The notes under the pieces: model-generated
What the model was told of the DNA's origin: nothing
The model's database searches: none
Seen by the model: only the letters and a program-made list of their open reading frames with translations
Made by a program: the position numbers and the translations under genes
In this document: positions 6,971-15,385 of the stretch, one piece after another
How positions within the stretch are numbered: the first letter of the stretch is position 1
How the letters are laid out: each line of letters opens with the position of its first letter
NCBI GenBank assembly: GCA_047630355.1
Contig: JBLHXN010000055.1
Location: 1 to 22,769 of the forward strand
DNA length: 22,769 nt
Direction of reading: 5' to 3'
DNA from: JANQUM01 sp047630355
GTDB taxonomy: Bacteria; Bacteroidota; Bacteroidia; Cytophagales; Spirosomataceae

Positions 6971-8488
6971 ATGAAAATAAAACTACTTCTTTTTTGTATG
7001 TTTGCGTTCCATATTTCTTTTTCTCAAAATGAGAATAATCATATAATCTATGGACTAGAAGCAGGAACTTTCCTATCAACTACCGAACAATCTCCTTTTT
7101 GGCTACGAACAAATAAGTTTGGAGAAGTGCCGCTTGAATCTAATATATTTGCCTTGCGTGGTGATGTACAAAAAGGGTACGGTTCTAACGATTTCAAAAA
7201 TACAAAACTCAAAAATTTTGCCTACGGATTTGGGGTAAGAGGCATTGCTAATATTGGTAAAGCGAATCAGTTTACTTTTTCAGAGTTGTATGGGAAACTG
7301 AAGTATAAGTCTTTAGAGTTTTACGCTGGGCGAAGAAGAGAGGTTTTTGGTTTGATGAACGACAATACGGTAGGATTAGGCAATTACTCTTGGTCTGGCA
7401 ACGCACTACCAATTCCAAAAATACAAATCTCTTTACCAAATTACACCCCCCTCTTAAAAAATGGCTTTGTTGCTATAAAAGGTAATTATGCTCACGGGTG
7501 GTTTGGTTCGGCCGATTCGGTCAAAAATTACTACTTACATGAGAAGAGTTTATACTTACGCTTTGAAAAACCTCATTGGAATGTCAAGTTCCACGGTGGT
7601 TTTAATCATCAGACACAGTGGGGAGGAAAACCGACAGTTCCTTTTTTACAAGGTGGAACCAATAATCTTATTGATAGCTTCGCGAGCAATTTGGATGCGT
7701 ACCTTAGTATTATTACTAGTAGAGCATTAACAGATGACGGTAATTTTACAACGACCGGTAACATTTCTGGTGAAAAGGGAGATCGAGTAGGTAATCATTT
7801 AGGCACAATCGATTTGGCTATTGAATATGCCAGTAAAAACAATAACTTCATGCTCTACAAGCAATCTATCTACGAGGATGGTTCACTTGCTGCTTTGAGT
7901 AATGTATTTGATGGCTTATACGGGTTGATTATTTCAAATAAACTCCCTGAATCAAATTTACAGACCATTAGTATTGAGTACTTAAACACCACCAATCAAG
8001 GAGGTCGATTAAGTAGCTTGAATAATACTATCCCTGAGCTTAGGGGGCGAGATAACTACTTTAATGATGGCATTTATGAAGATAGTTGGACTTATAAAGG
8101 CCTTACGCTTGGCATACCCCTCTTAATGCCGGTGAACGCAACCCCAAACCTTGGATTATCGCCAGATACCCTTAATAATATTAACAGCCGATATATACTC
8201 AATAATAGGGTTCAAGCCATCGTAGTAGGAATACACACTAAAGTTCAAAAAGTTGAAGCAGTCACTAAATGCTCTTTTAGTAGAAATCTAGGTAATTACA
8301 ATCTTCCGATAGATATAAATCAATTCTCGATCCAAGAACAACTTTCTTTTCCTTTCAAACAAAATCAAGTAAATATCAGTATTGCCTATGATAACGCAGG
8401 TATTTTAAATCAAAATTGGGGCTTGAGCCTGCTTATTAGAAGAGAGTTCGGCTCAGAAGACCAGCGTAAAACCATTGATAAAAACTAA
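6971..8488 (+). CDS. wzi: Capsule assembly outer-membrane protein (Wzi-like)
   Basis: A 505-residue exported protein with a clear signal peptide (about residues 1-19, ending FSQ). The mature part has the alternating pattern, many aromatic residues and glycines of an outer-membrane beta-barrel. FWLRTNKFGEVP, LYGKLKYKSLEFYAGRR, YSWSGNALPIPKIQISLPNY and LYKQSIYEDGSL are typical of the capsule assembly Wzi family of Bacteroidota, whose usual length is about 450-530. Wzi-type proteins hold exported polysaccharide at the cell surface. The place after wza and wzc supports this. A 14-bp stem-loop lies in the 195-bp gap upstream, so it may be expressed at a different level from wza-wzc. The next gene starts 1 bp after the stop. 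Assignment is by pattern and context. Confidence 0.85.
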   Translation: MKIKLLLFCMFAFHISFSQNENNHIIYGLEAGTFLSTTEQSPFWLRTNKFGEVPLESNIFALRGDVQKGYGSNDFKNTKLKNFAYGFGVRGIANIGKANQFTFSELYGKLKYKSLEFYAGRRREVFGLMNDNTVGLGNYSWSGNALPIPKIQISLPNYTPLLKNGFVAIKGNYAHGWFGSADSVKNYYLHEKSLYLRFEKPHWNVKFHGGFNHQTQWGGKPTVPFLQGGTNNLIDSFASNLDAYLSIITSRALTDDGNFTTTGNISGEKGDRVGNHLGTIDLAIEYASKNNNFMLYKQSIYEDGSLAALSNVFDGLYGLIISNKLPESNLQTISIEYLNTTNQGGRLSSLNNTIPELRGRDNYFNDGIYEDSWTYKGLTLGIPLLMPVNATPNLGLSPDTLNNINSRYILNNRVQAIVVGIHTKVQKVEAVTKCSFSRNLGNYNLPIDINQFSIQEQLSFPFKQNQVNISIAYDNAGILNQNWGLSLLIRREFGSEDQRKTIDKN

Positions 8489-8489
8489 T

Positions 8490-9080
8490 ATGTTAATTAT
8501 GAAGAACTTATTCCTGTCGCTGACACTAAGTATACTTATATTAGATAGCTCTGCTCGAGGAGGTGAAAATAATGTAAGTGCAGTTACGGTAGTTATGACT
8601 CCTGATGCGGTCAGTAGTATTACTCAGGGAAAAGATACGTTAAGGTATACACGCAACTTTTTATCTTTTGAGATATATGAAAAAGAAAGGAAATTATCGT
8701 TGAAAGAAACTCGGAATTTACTACAAAGCATAGAGCCTGATTTCAAACGTAAATACAGCGTTGGACACATTATGAGACCTACTTCTTTAGCTATAGTAGC
8801 AGGTGGTGTATATCTTGTGTATGACGCGTTGAAAGGGACTGATAAAATAGGATTTTACAAAGGTGAGAGCTACCCTTATGTAAGTAGAAGCCTTCCAAAA
8901 ACGTTATCAGGAATTGGTCTTTTCTTGATTGGTGGATGTTTATTTGAGTACGGTAACGATTTAAAAGAAGATGCTATTGGTAAATACAATATGAAGGTAA
9001 AGGCCGCAAGTCATATATCTCAATTTCGGCTCGGAGTTACGCCTAACGGTAGTTTTGGTGCTTATATTTCTCTTAAATGA
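8490..9080 (+). CDS. Small exported or membrane protein of unknown function in the export operon
   Basis: I do not recognise this 196-residue protein. The ATG at 8490, 1 bp after the wzi stop, is the most natural start; a second ATG at 8499 begins MKNLFLS and gives an equally good signal peptide. A longer TTG start at 8475 would overlap wzi and is less likely. The N-terminus is a signal or anchor sequence. Two hydrophobic glycine-containing segments (around TSLAIVAGGVYLVYDAL and SGIGLFLIGGCLFEYG) look like membrane helices or a hairpin, separated by a short polar loop. The C-terminus (FRLGVTPNGSFGAYISLK) resembles a closing beta-strand of an outer-membrane protein. Tight coupling to wzi suggests an accessory role in polysaccharide export or anchoring, but this is inference only. 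Confidence 0.75.
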   Translation: MLIMKNLFLSLTLSILILDSSARGGENNVSAVTVVMTPDAVSSITQGKDTLRYTRNFLSFEIYEKERKLSLKETRNLLQSIEPDFKRKYSVGHIMRPTSLAIVAGGVYLVYDALKGTDKIGFYKGESYPYVSRSLPKTLSGIGLFLIGGCLFEYGNDLKEDAIGKYNMKVKAASHISQFRLGVTPNGSFGAYISLK

Positions 9081-9100
9081 TGCATCCACTCCTTCTGGTG

Positions 9101-9844
9101 TTAATTTAAAAGATGATTCTTCCACTTATATTGACGCAGTTGTTTCATCAATCTTCCTTTTTTACTAATTCCTTTTAAAAAACGTAACTGCCGTTCATTA
9201 TGCAAGTCAGTTCCTAAATAACTGACAAGCTTCCTATCCATCAGCTCTTTTGCCAACGCTTCGACTTCCGCCCCATAATATCCCCCCAAAGAATTAATAT
9301 TTAATTGTAACTCACAGCCTAAATCAACCAGTTTTTTAAAAACTCTTAAGTTATCTCTTAAGTAAGTATAACGCTCAGGATGTGCCAAAATTGGTTTATA
9401 CCCGCGAGTAGTTAGGTTAAAAACTATTTCCTCCACACGCTGATCGTACGCAACAAACGACGTTTCAATGAGTACTCGATTTTTATCTAAAGGAATTAAT
9501 TCGTCTTTATTTACTTTCTCTTCAAAGTGTTCATCCGCATAGTATTCAGCCGAATAAGCTAATTTAACATCCAGGTCGGTCTTATTTAGTTCAAAAACGA
9601 CCGCTTCAAAAGCAGGTTTTATCGTTTCATTAGAGTTTCTATAAAAAATATCATGAATGTGAGGGGTTGCAACAAGTTTCTTAAAACCAAGTTGATACAA
9701 TCCTTCTATTAGTTTAATACTTTCATCAACTGATTTACTACCGTCATCAATTCCAGGTAAAATATGAGAATGAATATCAGTACTCAAGAAATCAAATGCA
9801 CCAGTTATATATTCTTTCCTTTTCAGGAAATTGAAATCAAACAT
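9101..9844 (-). CDS. PHP-family protein tyrosine phosphatase (CpsB/YwqE-like)
   Basis: A metal-dependent phosphatase of the PHP superfamily. CpsB/CapC/YwqE members remove phosphate from BY-kinases such as Wzc and so control polysaccharide output. Metal-binding motifs are in order: DIHSHILPGIDDG (from residue 23), ATPHIHD (61-63), SAEYYADEHF, LAHPERYTYL and GTDLHNE. I chose the ATG at 9844 (247 residues) because MFDFNFLKRK starts like other family members and the family is about 245-255 residues long. A further upstream ATG at 9898 would add 18 unlike residues. The gene is convergent with the preceding small protein, with 20 bp between stops. Its Wzc-type target is encoded at 4418-6775. All metal ligands appear present, so it should be active. 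Confidence 0.92.
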   Translation of the reverse strand: MFDFNFLKRKEYITGAFDFLSTDIHSHILPGIDDGSKSVDESIKLIEGLYQLGFKKLVATPHIHDIFYRNSNETIKPAFEAVVFELNKTDLDVKLAYSAEYYADEHFEEKVNKDELIPLDKNRVLIETSFVAYDQRVEEIVFNLTTRGYKPILAHPERYTYLRDNLRVFKKLVDLGCELQLNINSLGGYYGAEVEALAKELMDRKLVSYLGTDLHNERQLRFLKGISKKGRLMKQLRQYKWKNHLLN

Positions 9845-9960
9845 ATTTTTTAAAAAAATTAGGTTTCTGGTACATAACTCCAAAATAGTAAAATTCATTC
9901 TTTTAGCTTCATAATTGCTAGCATTGGACCAAAAATTTACTCCCTAAATAACCGCTTACT

Positions 9961-10610
9961 TTAAGTAATGGCACTCCACTGATCTCCCCTCAGAAAACGC
10001 TTTAAAGTAAAGAAGACCCCTGCTTTGCCCGGATTACCATTTAGCATTTTATTGGTTGCATAAATGACACCTCTAAAAAATACTCGGACTATGTTGCCCG
10101 CTAGGTTTGGGCCGTAGGTGTAAAAGGAAGCATTATTTTCTTCTACTAGAAGCCCCTAAGCTTCCTGCTTTCATAATACAACTGTACCTTCAAATAAAGT
10201 CTCCCGTATTGGCAACCTGTACCCGTGTTGGAAAAATATTCGGCAATATTCATTTTACCCAAATTAGTTATGGTCGCATCATTCTTCAAGACCTATAAAC
10301 GAAAAATTATCAATATTACTTTCTCCCGTTGCGTTGTTATTAATGGCCGATACTGTTCGGTTATTCGAAAAGTTTTCATTTGTCGAACCCATACTTCCAA
10401 TAGGATTTACGCGACCAATTTGAATGACACCGTCATTAGTTATCGTTGCCGGTTTAAAGTGGCTAATCCTACAAATTTTCTCCCTCTAACAACTAGTTTC
10501 TGTGGTTTATGCACCGCCCAACCTCCTCTACTAACCAAAATATAATTTCCCTTTTTTTTTCGACCACATTTTACTTTTACTAACTTGGTCATTCTATTTT
10601 TCAAAAACGC
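9961..10610 (-). pseudogene. Decayed repeat-rich surface protein, several frames
   Basis: The 780-bp stretch 9845-10622 has no intact gene, but protein-like text runs on the minus strand in frames that must be joined by shifts. Near 10610-10450 reads GGWAVHKPQKLVVRGRKFVG. It passes into ATITNDGVIQIGRVNPIGS and SAINNNATGESNIDNFSF (stop 10279), then in another frame NDATITNLGKMNIAEYF, and finally, in a third, NNASFYTYGPNLAGNIVRVF with VIYATNKMLNGNPGKAGVFF (stop 9961). The two ATITN blocks are also a DNA repeat (10263-10277 and 10435-10449), 172 bp apart, not a multiple of three. Asn/Thr/Gly-rich text of this kind is typical of beta-helical adhesin repeats. The family is not recognised, and the last segment may come from a different gene. 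Confidence 0.4.
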
Positions 10611-10622
10611 CTCAATATTTAG

Positions 10623-11474
10623 ATGAGCCAATTCACCAGAGAAGATTTTGAGCAGATTAAAAACCGACAGGACTTAATCGAGATTGCCAAGCATAAAAAA
10701 ATCAAACATAAGAAATACCTCCGTCGCGTAAAGTACGAGAAGGAGCTACGGATGCTACAAACAGAACTCGTGACACTTCAACGTTGGGTTGCTGCTAATA
10801 AAATGCGGGTTGCCATTATTTTTGAAGGAAGAGATGCCGCCGGAAAAGGCGGAGCTATCAAGCGTTTTATTGAGCACCTCAACCCACGAAGTATGCGGGT
10901 AGTGGCGTTGAATAAACCTACAGATACCGAACGCGGGCAATGGTATTTCAGAAGATATATTAAGGAACTTCCCGAACCGGGTGAAATCGTTTTATTCGAT
11001 CGGAGTTGGTACAACCGTGCCGTGGTAGAACCGGTTAACGGGTTTTGCACGCAGCACCAGTATGACCATTTTATGCTTCAGGTACCGGAGTTTGAACATA
11101 TGCTATACTCTGATGGCATTGTGGTCATCAAGTTCTGGTTCTCCATATCTAAAGAAGTGCAAAAAGAGCGATTTGAGAGTCGTCTGAGCAATCCGTTGAA
11201 AGTGTGGAAGTACAGCCCGGTTGATATGAAGGGACAAGAACTTTGGAACGACTATACTTTCTACAAAGAACAGATGTTTGCCAAAACGCATACCAACTTT
11301 AGTCCCTGGATTATTATTCGTGCTAACAGTAAAAAGAACGCCCGACTTGAAAGTATAAGGCACGTTTTATCACGGTTTAATTATCCTGATAAAGAAAATG
11401 CGAAAGTTAACTTATTACCGGATCCGAATATTGTGACCAGATTTTACCGTCACATCGAACAGATTGATATTTAA
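10623..11474 (+). CDS. ppk2: Polyphosphate kinase 2 family protein, first copy
   Basis: PPK2 enzymes transfer phosphate between polyphosphate and nucleotides, mostly making NTPs or NDPs from polyphosphate. This 283-residue protein has one PPK2 domain: a basic helical N-terminus (20-60), Walker A EGRDAAGKGG (68-77), the lid-side NPRSMRVVALNKPT, and Walker B FDRSWYNRAVVEPVNGFC (from 125). Later conserved blocks are SISKEVQKERF, PLKVWKYSPVD and PWIII. Length is normal for one-domain PPK2 (about 230-300). The start is the only ATG near the beginning of the homology and has no clear Shine-Dalgarno site. It leads an operon with a second PPK2 (11-bp gap) and an exported protein. Substrate class (AMP, ADP or both) cannot be decided by eye. 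No polyphosphate kinase 1 gene is in the window. Confidence 0.95.
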   Translation: MSQFTREDFEQIKNRQDLIEIAKHKKIKHKKYLRRVKYEKELRMLQTELVTLQRWVAANKMRVAIIFEGRDAAGKGGAIKRFIEHLNPRSMRVVALNKPTDTERGQWYFRRYIKELPEPGEIVLFDRSWYNRAVVEPVNGFCTQHQYDHFMLQVPEFEHMLYSDGIVVIKFWFSISKEVQKERFESRLSNPLKVWKYSPVDMKGQELWNDYTFYKEQMFAKTHTNFSPWIIIRANSKKNARLESIRHVLSRFNYPDKENAKVNLLPDPNIVTRFYRHIEQIDI

Positions 11475-11485
11475 AAGCACAAAAC

Positions 11486-12250
11486 ATGACATTGAGCGAT
11501 AATGACTTGGAATTATTAAATTCGGATTTAGGTCAAAAATTCCTTTACTCAGCCGACCGGATTTCCCTGTACCGTGCATTGCGACAAACGAAAGCTGAAT
11601 TACGTCTGCGTGAACTTCAGGTAGAATTAATCAAATTACAGGATTGGACAATCCGCGAAAACAAGAAAATAATTATTCTGTTTGAAGGGCGGGATTCTGC
11701 CGGAAAAGGTGGGGCTATCAGAAGGTTTTCTTCGCGGATAAATCCGCGTTTTTATCAGATAGTGGCGTTACCAAAACCTACCGAAGTAGAACAACATCAG
11801 TGGTATTTTCAGCGGTACGTAAATCGGTTTCCCAAACCGGGCGAAATCGTATTTTTTGATCGAAGCTGGTACAACCGAGCCATTGTAGAACCTGTAAATG
11901 GTTTCTGCACACCCGCAGAATACCGTACTTATATGAAGCACATAAATGCTTTTGAACGTATGCTTACAGACTCCGACACTTATTTGATTAAATTGTATTT
12001 CTCGATTTCTAAAGAAGAGCAGGCACACCGTTTTCAGGAAATCAAGAAAAGCCCATTGAAACGATGGAAGATGACGGAAGTTGACGAGCAAGCTCAGGAA
12101 TTGTGGGATGAATACACCAAGTACAAGCTTCGGATGCTTTCGAAAACGGATACGAAGAATGCCCCGTGGACAATTATCAAAGCTGACCGTAAAACTGCGG
12201 CACGCACAAACGCCATAGAACACGTTTTAAAAACTATTCCCTACTCATGA
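11486..12250 (+). CDS. ppk2: Polyphosphate kinase 2 family protein, second copy
   Basis: A 254-residue single-domain PPK2 directly behind the first. Walker A is EGRDSAGKGG (67-76, Ser for the first copy's Ala) and Walker B is FDRSWYNRAIVEPVNGFC (from 124). SISKEEQAHRF, SPLKRWKMTEVD and APWTIIKAD follow. A hand alignment of about 187 core residues gives roughly 55% identity with the first copy. The two are therefore old paralogues or separately acquired members, not a fresh duplication, and probably differ in nucleotide preference. It lacks the first protein's C-terminal extension. The gap from the first gene is 11 bp, and the third gene's ATG starts 1 bp after this stop, so the three are surely co-transcribed. 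Confidence 0.95.
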   Translation: MTLSDNDLELLNSDLGQKFLYSADRISLYRALRQTKAELRLRELQVELIKLQDWTIRENKKIIILFEGRDSAGKGGAIRRFSSRINPRFYQIVALPKPTEVEQHQWYFQRYVNRFPKPGEIVFFDRSWYNRAIVEPVNGFCTPAEYRTYMKHINAFERMLTDSDTYLIKLYFSISKEEQAHRFQEIKKSPLKRWKMTEVDEQAQELWDEYTKYKLRMLSKTDTKNAPWTIIKADRKTAARTNAIEHVLKTIPYS

Positions 12251-12251
12251 T

Positions 12252-12797
12252 ATGAAAAAACTACTGATTTTTAGCCTGGTATTTAGTTCAGTTTTGGCAT
12301 TTGGTCAAGATATTAATATGCAGATAGAGCAAGCTATAAAAGCTGCTCCCGAAGAAGATAAAGCAGATGCCATCGTTATGGGTTATAATGATTCGAACGA
12401 ATTAATCATTATAAGACAAGGCACAAATAAAATGATTTGCCTGAGTGATAATCCGCAAAAACCGGGTTTTGACGCGGCTTGTTATCATGAAGACTTAGAA
12501 CCTTTCATGGCACGGGGAAGAGAACTAAAGTTAGCGGGTAAATCTTTTCAGGAAATATTTGACATCAGAGAAGTCGAAGCAAAAAGCGGTGAATTAAAAA
12601 TGCCCGCAAAGCCAGTAACGTTACACATCTTAAACGGAAAAACAGAAGCTGAGGCAAGTTATCGGTGGGTAGTTTACATTCCTTTTGCAACCGCCGAATC
12701 AACGGGTTTGCCGCTAAAACCAATCGTACCGGGAGCACCTTGGATTATGAATCCGGGAACTCACCGTGCCCACATCATGATTTCTCCCGAGAATTGA
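12252..12797 (+). CDS. Small exported protein of unknown function in the PPK2 operon
   Basis: A 181-residue protein with a clear signal peptide (residues 1-19, ending LAFGQ), so probably periplasmic or secreted. The mature part has one possible disulphide pair (C63, C77) within MICLSDNPQKPGFDAACYHE. It ends in GAPWIMNPGTHRAHIMISP with histidines at 172 and 175, which could bind a metal. Similar small exported proteins seem to exist elsewhere in environmental bacteria, but I cannot name a family. It begins 1 bp after the second PPK2 stop and is followed by a strong terminator, so it belongs to the polyphosphate operon. A link to polyphosphate or phosphate stress is inferred only from this position. 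Confidence 0.8.
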   Translation: MKKLLIFSLVFSSVLAFGQDINMQIEQAIKAAPEEDKADAIVMGYNDSNELIIIRQGTNKMICLSDNPQKPGFDAACYHEDLEPFMARGRELKLAGKSFQEIFDIREVEAKSGELKMPAKPVTLHILNGKTEAEASYRWVVYIPFATAESTGLPLKPIVPGAPWIMNPGTHRAHIMISPEN

Positions 12798-12821
12798 GAA
12801 AAAGTGCTTTGGTTGATACGA

Positions 12822-12853
12822 AAAAAAGCGAGACGGCAACGTCTCGCTTTTTT
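12822..12853. terminator. Strong bidirectional intrinsic terminator
   Basis: GCGAGACG (12828-12835) pairs with CGTCTCGC (12840-12847) around a GCAA tetraloop. A runs at 12822-12827 and T runs at 12848-12853 extend the stem and serve as U tracts on either strand. It lies between the plus-strand PPK2 operon and the minus-strand sufCD pair, so it can stop transcription from both. Confidence 0.93.
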
Positions 12854-12915
12854 ATGATTCGTAATTCTATAGTCTAATTCACACGGGCAATCAATCCCGT
12901 CGTGAATCACCAGAA

Positions 12916-14226
12916 TTACTCTCCTAACTTTTCGATAATCATACCTTCCAAATATTCGTGAATGGTATCAATTTTTATTTTCGAAACCACATCTTCCGCA
13001 AAAGCACGAAGTTGTAAACGAATGGCCTCTTCTCTTGGAATACCTCGCGACTGCATATAGAAAATGGCTTCGTCGTTGAGCTGTCCGGTTGTTGCTCCGT
13101 GTGAACATTTCACATCGTCCGCCCAAATTTCAAGCTGAGGTTTCGTGTTCATCGTTGCGTCTTTTGACACAATTACGTTACGACAATTTTGGTAAGCGTT
13201 TGTCTTTTGAGCATCTTCCCGAACAAATATTTTTCCGTTGAAAACTCCCGTGGAGTGATCCATCAAAATTCCTTTGTAGAGTTCGTTAGAAACCGAATTC
13301 GGTTTTCTGTGATCCACAACGGAATGATTATCAACGTGCTGACGCTCATTAGGAATGTACAAACCGTACATAAACGTTTCGATGTGCTCGCCATCCAAAA
13401 TAATGTTCAGGTTATTTCTAACAAAACCACCATTTATTGTGAAAGTAGCAGCGTAAAAGTAACTTCTATCAAGTTGGTGAACCTGCGTTGTACCAACGTG
13501 TGTTGACAAATCGTTTTCATTCTGAACCTTGTAATAATCTACGCGGGCATCTTCCCCAACGTGGATTTCGGTTACCGCATTAGTAAAACTCGCTTTGTCT
13601 CCGATTGTCCGGTAGGTCTCAGCTACTTTTACCTCGGCATTTTTACCTACTATAATCAGGTTCCGGACAATTGCTCCGACGTCTTCGGTAGTTACATCGC
13701 CCAACATTCGCATGATGATTGGCTCTTCAAGCGTTTGATTATCGGCAATATAAACCACGACACCATCATTCGCTAATGCCGTATTCAAAGCAGAAAAGGC
13801 TTCAACTTCGCTGTTAACGTGCTTCGAAAAGTGAGCTTCCAACAGTTCAGGAATTTTTTCCTGAGCTTCTTTGAAAGTCATTATCTTCAACTTGTCAGTT
13901 GGGCTGACTATGTCTGAATACGCCTCCTGATAAACCCCGTTTACAAAGTATAATACGTTTCCGTGTAAATTAGATAGAGGTACTGATTTAATTTCCTCCT
14001 CAGAAAGTGAAGACTGAACGTGAAAATTGTAATCTATCTTCAGAGCCTTCTTAAGGTTTGAGTATTTCCATTCCTCGTGCTTGGGAGTAGGAAAACCCTG
14101 ACGCTCAAAATGAGTCATGGCATCACTCCTAACTTTATTAAAAGGAGATTCGCCTTTGCCGTTTAAGTTCTTCTGAATGGCCGCAAACTGGGCCGAAAAT
14201 TTATCTATTAAAACTTGATTTTCCAT
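12916..14226 (-). CDS. sufD: Fe-S cluster assembly protein SufD
   Basis: SufD forms the SufB-SufC-SufD scaffold in the cytoplasm that builds and hands on Fe-S clusters. The 436-residue protein has the SufBD core: a helical N-terminus with FPTPKHEEWKYSNL, a long beta-helix, and the conserved end FNGKIFVREDAQKTNAYQ, then TKPQLEIWADDVKCSHGATT (C374, H376) and MQSRGIPREEA. The KCSHGAT histidine matches the SufD residue needed for cluster assembly. Length is normal (about 420-440). It lies 71 bp downstream of sufC on the same strand. No sufS or sufE follows, because transcription meets a strong terminator about 60 bp after the stop. Confidence 0.96.
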   Translation of the reverse strand: MENQVLIDKFSAQFAAIQKNLNGKGESPFNKVRSDAMTHFERQGFPTPKHEEWKYSNLKKALKIDYNFHVQSSLSEEEIKSVPLSNLHGNVLYFVNGVYQEAYSDIVSPTDKLKIMTFKEAQEKIPELLEAHFSKHVNSEVEAFSALNTALANDGVVVYIADNQTLEEPIIMRMLGDVTTEDVGAIVRNLIIVGKNAEVKVAETYRTIGDKASFTNAVTEIHVGEDARVDYYKVQNENDLSTHVGTTQVHQLDRSYFYAATFTINGGFVRNNLNIILDGEHIETFMYGLYIPNERQHVDNHSVVDHRKPNSVSNELYKGILMDHSTGVFNGKIFVREDAQKTNAYQNCRNVIVSKDATMNTKPQLEIWADDVKCSHGATTGQLNDEAIFYMQSRGIPREEAIRLQLRAFAEDVVSKIKIDTIHEYLEGMIIEKLGE

Positions 14227-14297
14227 AAGTGGTTGTCCACAGACCTCTTGTGCCGTGGTTTGTAAGTATAGTTAAAAACGAAAGGTTCAGGTCAGTA

Positions 14298-15062
14298 TTA
14301 AGCCGGAACTTGATTATCCACTTCTGCTTTAATCCAGTCATACCCTTTCTCTTCCAACTCTTTCGCCAATTCTTTAGTACCTGATTTTACGATTCTTCCT
14401 TTGTAAAGTACGTGAACGTAGTCAGGAACTATGTAATCCAGCAAACGCTGGTAATGAGTAACCACAATAAACGAGCGGTCTTTGTTTCTCAACTCATTAA
14501 CACCATCAGATACGATACGTAACGCGTCAATATCAAGTCCAGAGTCGGTTTCGTCTAAGATTCCAAGCGTTGGTTCAAGCATAGCCATCTGAAAAATCTC
14601 GTTACGCTTTTTCTCTCCACCCGAAAAACCTTCGTTTAAAGAACGCTTCAATAACTCAGGGTCAATTTTGACTAACTTAGACTTCTCACGCATCATTCTC
14701 AGAAAAGAAGCAGCATCCATTGGGTCTTGTCCGTTTTTCTTGCGGATTTCGTTAACGGCTGTTTTTAAGAAGTTTATCGTCGTAACGCCAGGGATTTCTA
14801 CCGGGTACTGAAACGCAAGAAATATTCCTTTGGCCGCTCTGTCTTCAGGTGCCAATTCAAATAGATCTTCGTCCTGATAGACAACAGAACCACCTTCCAC
14901 AACGTACTCTTCACGACCAGCAAGCACCGACGCCAATGTACTTTTACCCGAACCGTTTGGGCCCATTATCGCGTGTACTTCACCGGGCTTCACTTCTAAA
15001 TTTATACCGTTAAGGATCATTTTCCCATCAACGCTTGCCTTTAAATCGCTTATTTTCAGCAT
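14298..15062 (-). CDS. sufC: Fe-S cluster assembly ATPase SufC
   Basis: SufC is the ABC-type ATPase of the SufBCD scaffold. The 254-residue protein has Walker A GPNGSGKST (34-42), signature SGGEKKR (147-153), Walker B LGILDETD (166-173) and the H-loop His203. The D-loop SGLDIDALRIV and the signature block NEGFSGGEKKRNEI are characteristic of SufC rather than a transporter ATPase. A good -7 box lies about 40 bp upstream. sufB, usually the gene just before sufC, is not there: the upstream 320 bp is gene-free and the next gene runs the other way. sufC is therefore first in its transcript here, and SufB must be encoded elsewhere. Confidence 0.97.
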   Translation of the reverse strand: MLKISDLKASVDGKMILNGINLEVKPGEVHAIMGPNGSGKSTLASVLAGREEYVVEGGSVVYQDEDLFELAPEDRAAKGIFLAFQYPVEIPGVTTINFLKTAVNEIRKKNGQDPMDAASFLRMMREKSKLVKIDPELLKRSLNEGFSGGEKKRNEIFQMAMLEPTLGILDETDSGLDIDALRIVSDGVNELRNKDRSFIVVTHYQRLLDYIVPDYVHVLYKGRIVKSGTKELAKELEEKGYDWIKAEVDNQVPA

Positions 15063-15101
15063 ATTAAATTGAATTCTAAGAATCGTTTGTTAAATTTTGC
15101 A

Positions 15102-15109
15102 CAAAGATA
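15102..15109 (-). promoter_or_regulatory. -7 promoter box for sufCD
   Basis: Read on the minus strand this is TATCTTTG, an exact fit to the Bacteroidota TAnnTTTG -7 element, about 40 bp before the sufC start. I see no clean -33 TTTG at the expected distance. Confidence 0.5.
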
Positions 15110-15360
15110 AGGGATTATCCCCCTAATCTGCTTAGATAACTATAAACAGATTGGGGATGTTCCATAATAGTATTATTATTATCAATATGATATATGAATT
15201 AAAGCAGTTTCCACGAAAATGTTGTAAAAATTCTATTTTTGCTGAAAGATTTAGTTAATCACTTTTACATGACAAACAGTCTCCTACTCATCATTTTATA
15301 CTACATTAGCCAGCTAGGTTTCAAATAGCCCTCTGATACAACTAGCATAACTACACAGTT

Positions 15361-15385
15361 CAAAACTACCGATAGAGTAGTTTTG
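15361..15385. promoter_or_regulatory. 9-bp inverted repeat overlapping a possible -7 box
   Basis: CAAAACTAC (15361-15369) and GTAGTTTTG (15377-15385) are exact reverse complements with a 7-nt spacer. The right arm contains TAGTTTTG, which fits TAnnTTTG, and lies 57 bp before the chosen arginine deiminase start. It could be an operator over the promoter or a leader hairpin. Confidence 0.4.

Noticed and set aside
10225..10545. Plus-strand open frame of 106 codons
   Set aside because: The text is Cys/Arg-rich and unlike a protein, while the opposite strand carries plausible decayed coding sequence with ATITN repeats.
11768..12223. Minus-strand open frame of 151 codons within the second PPK2 gene
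   Set aside because: Antisense shadow of a well-conserved gene; Cys/Phe/Arg-rich text without motifs. The same holds for shorter frames inside the first PPK2, ctlX and sufD.
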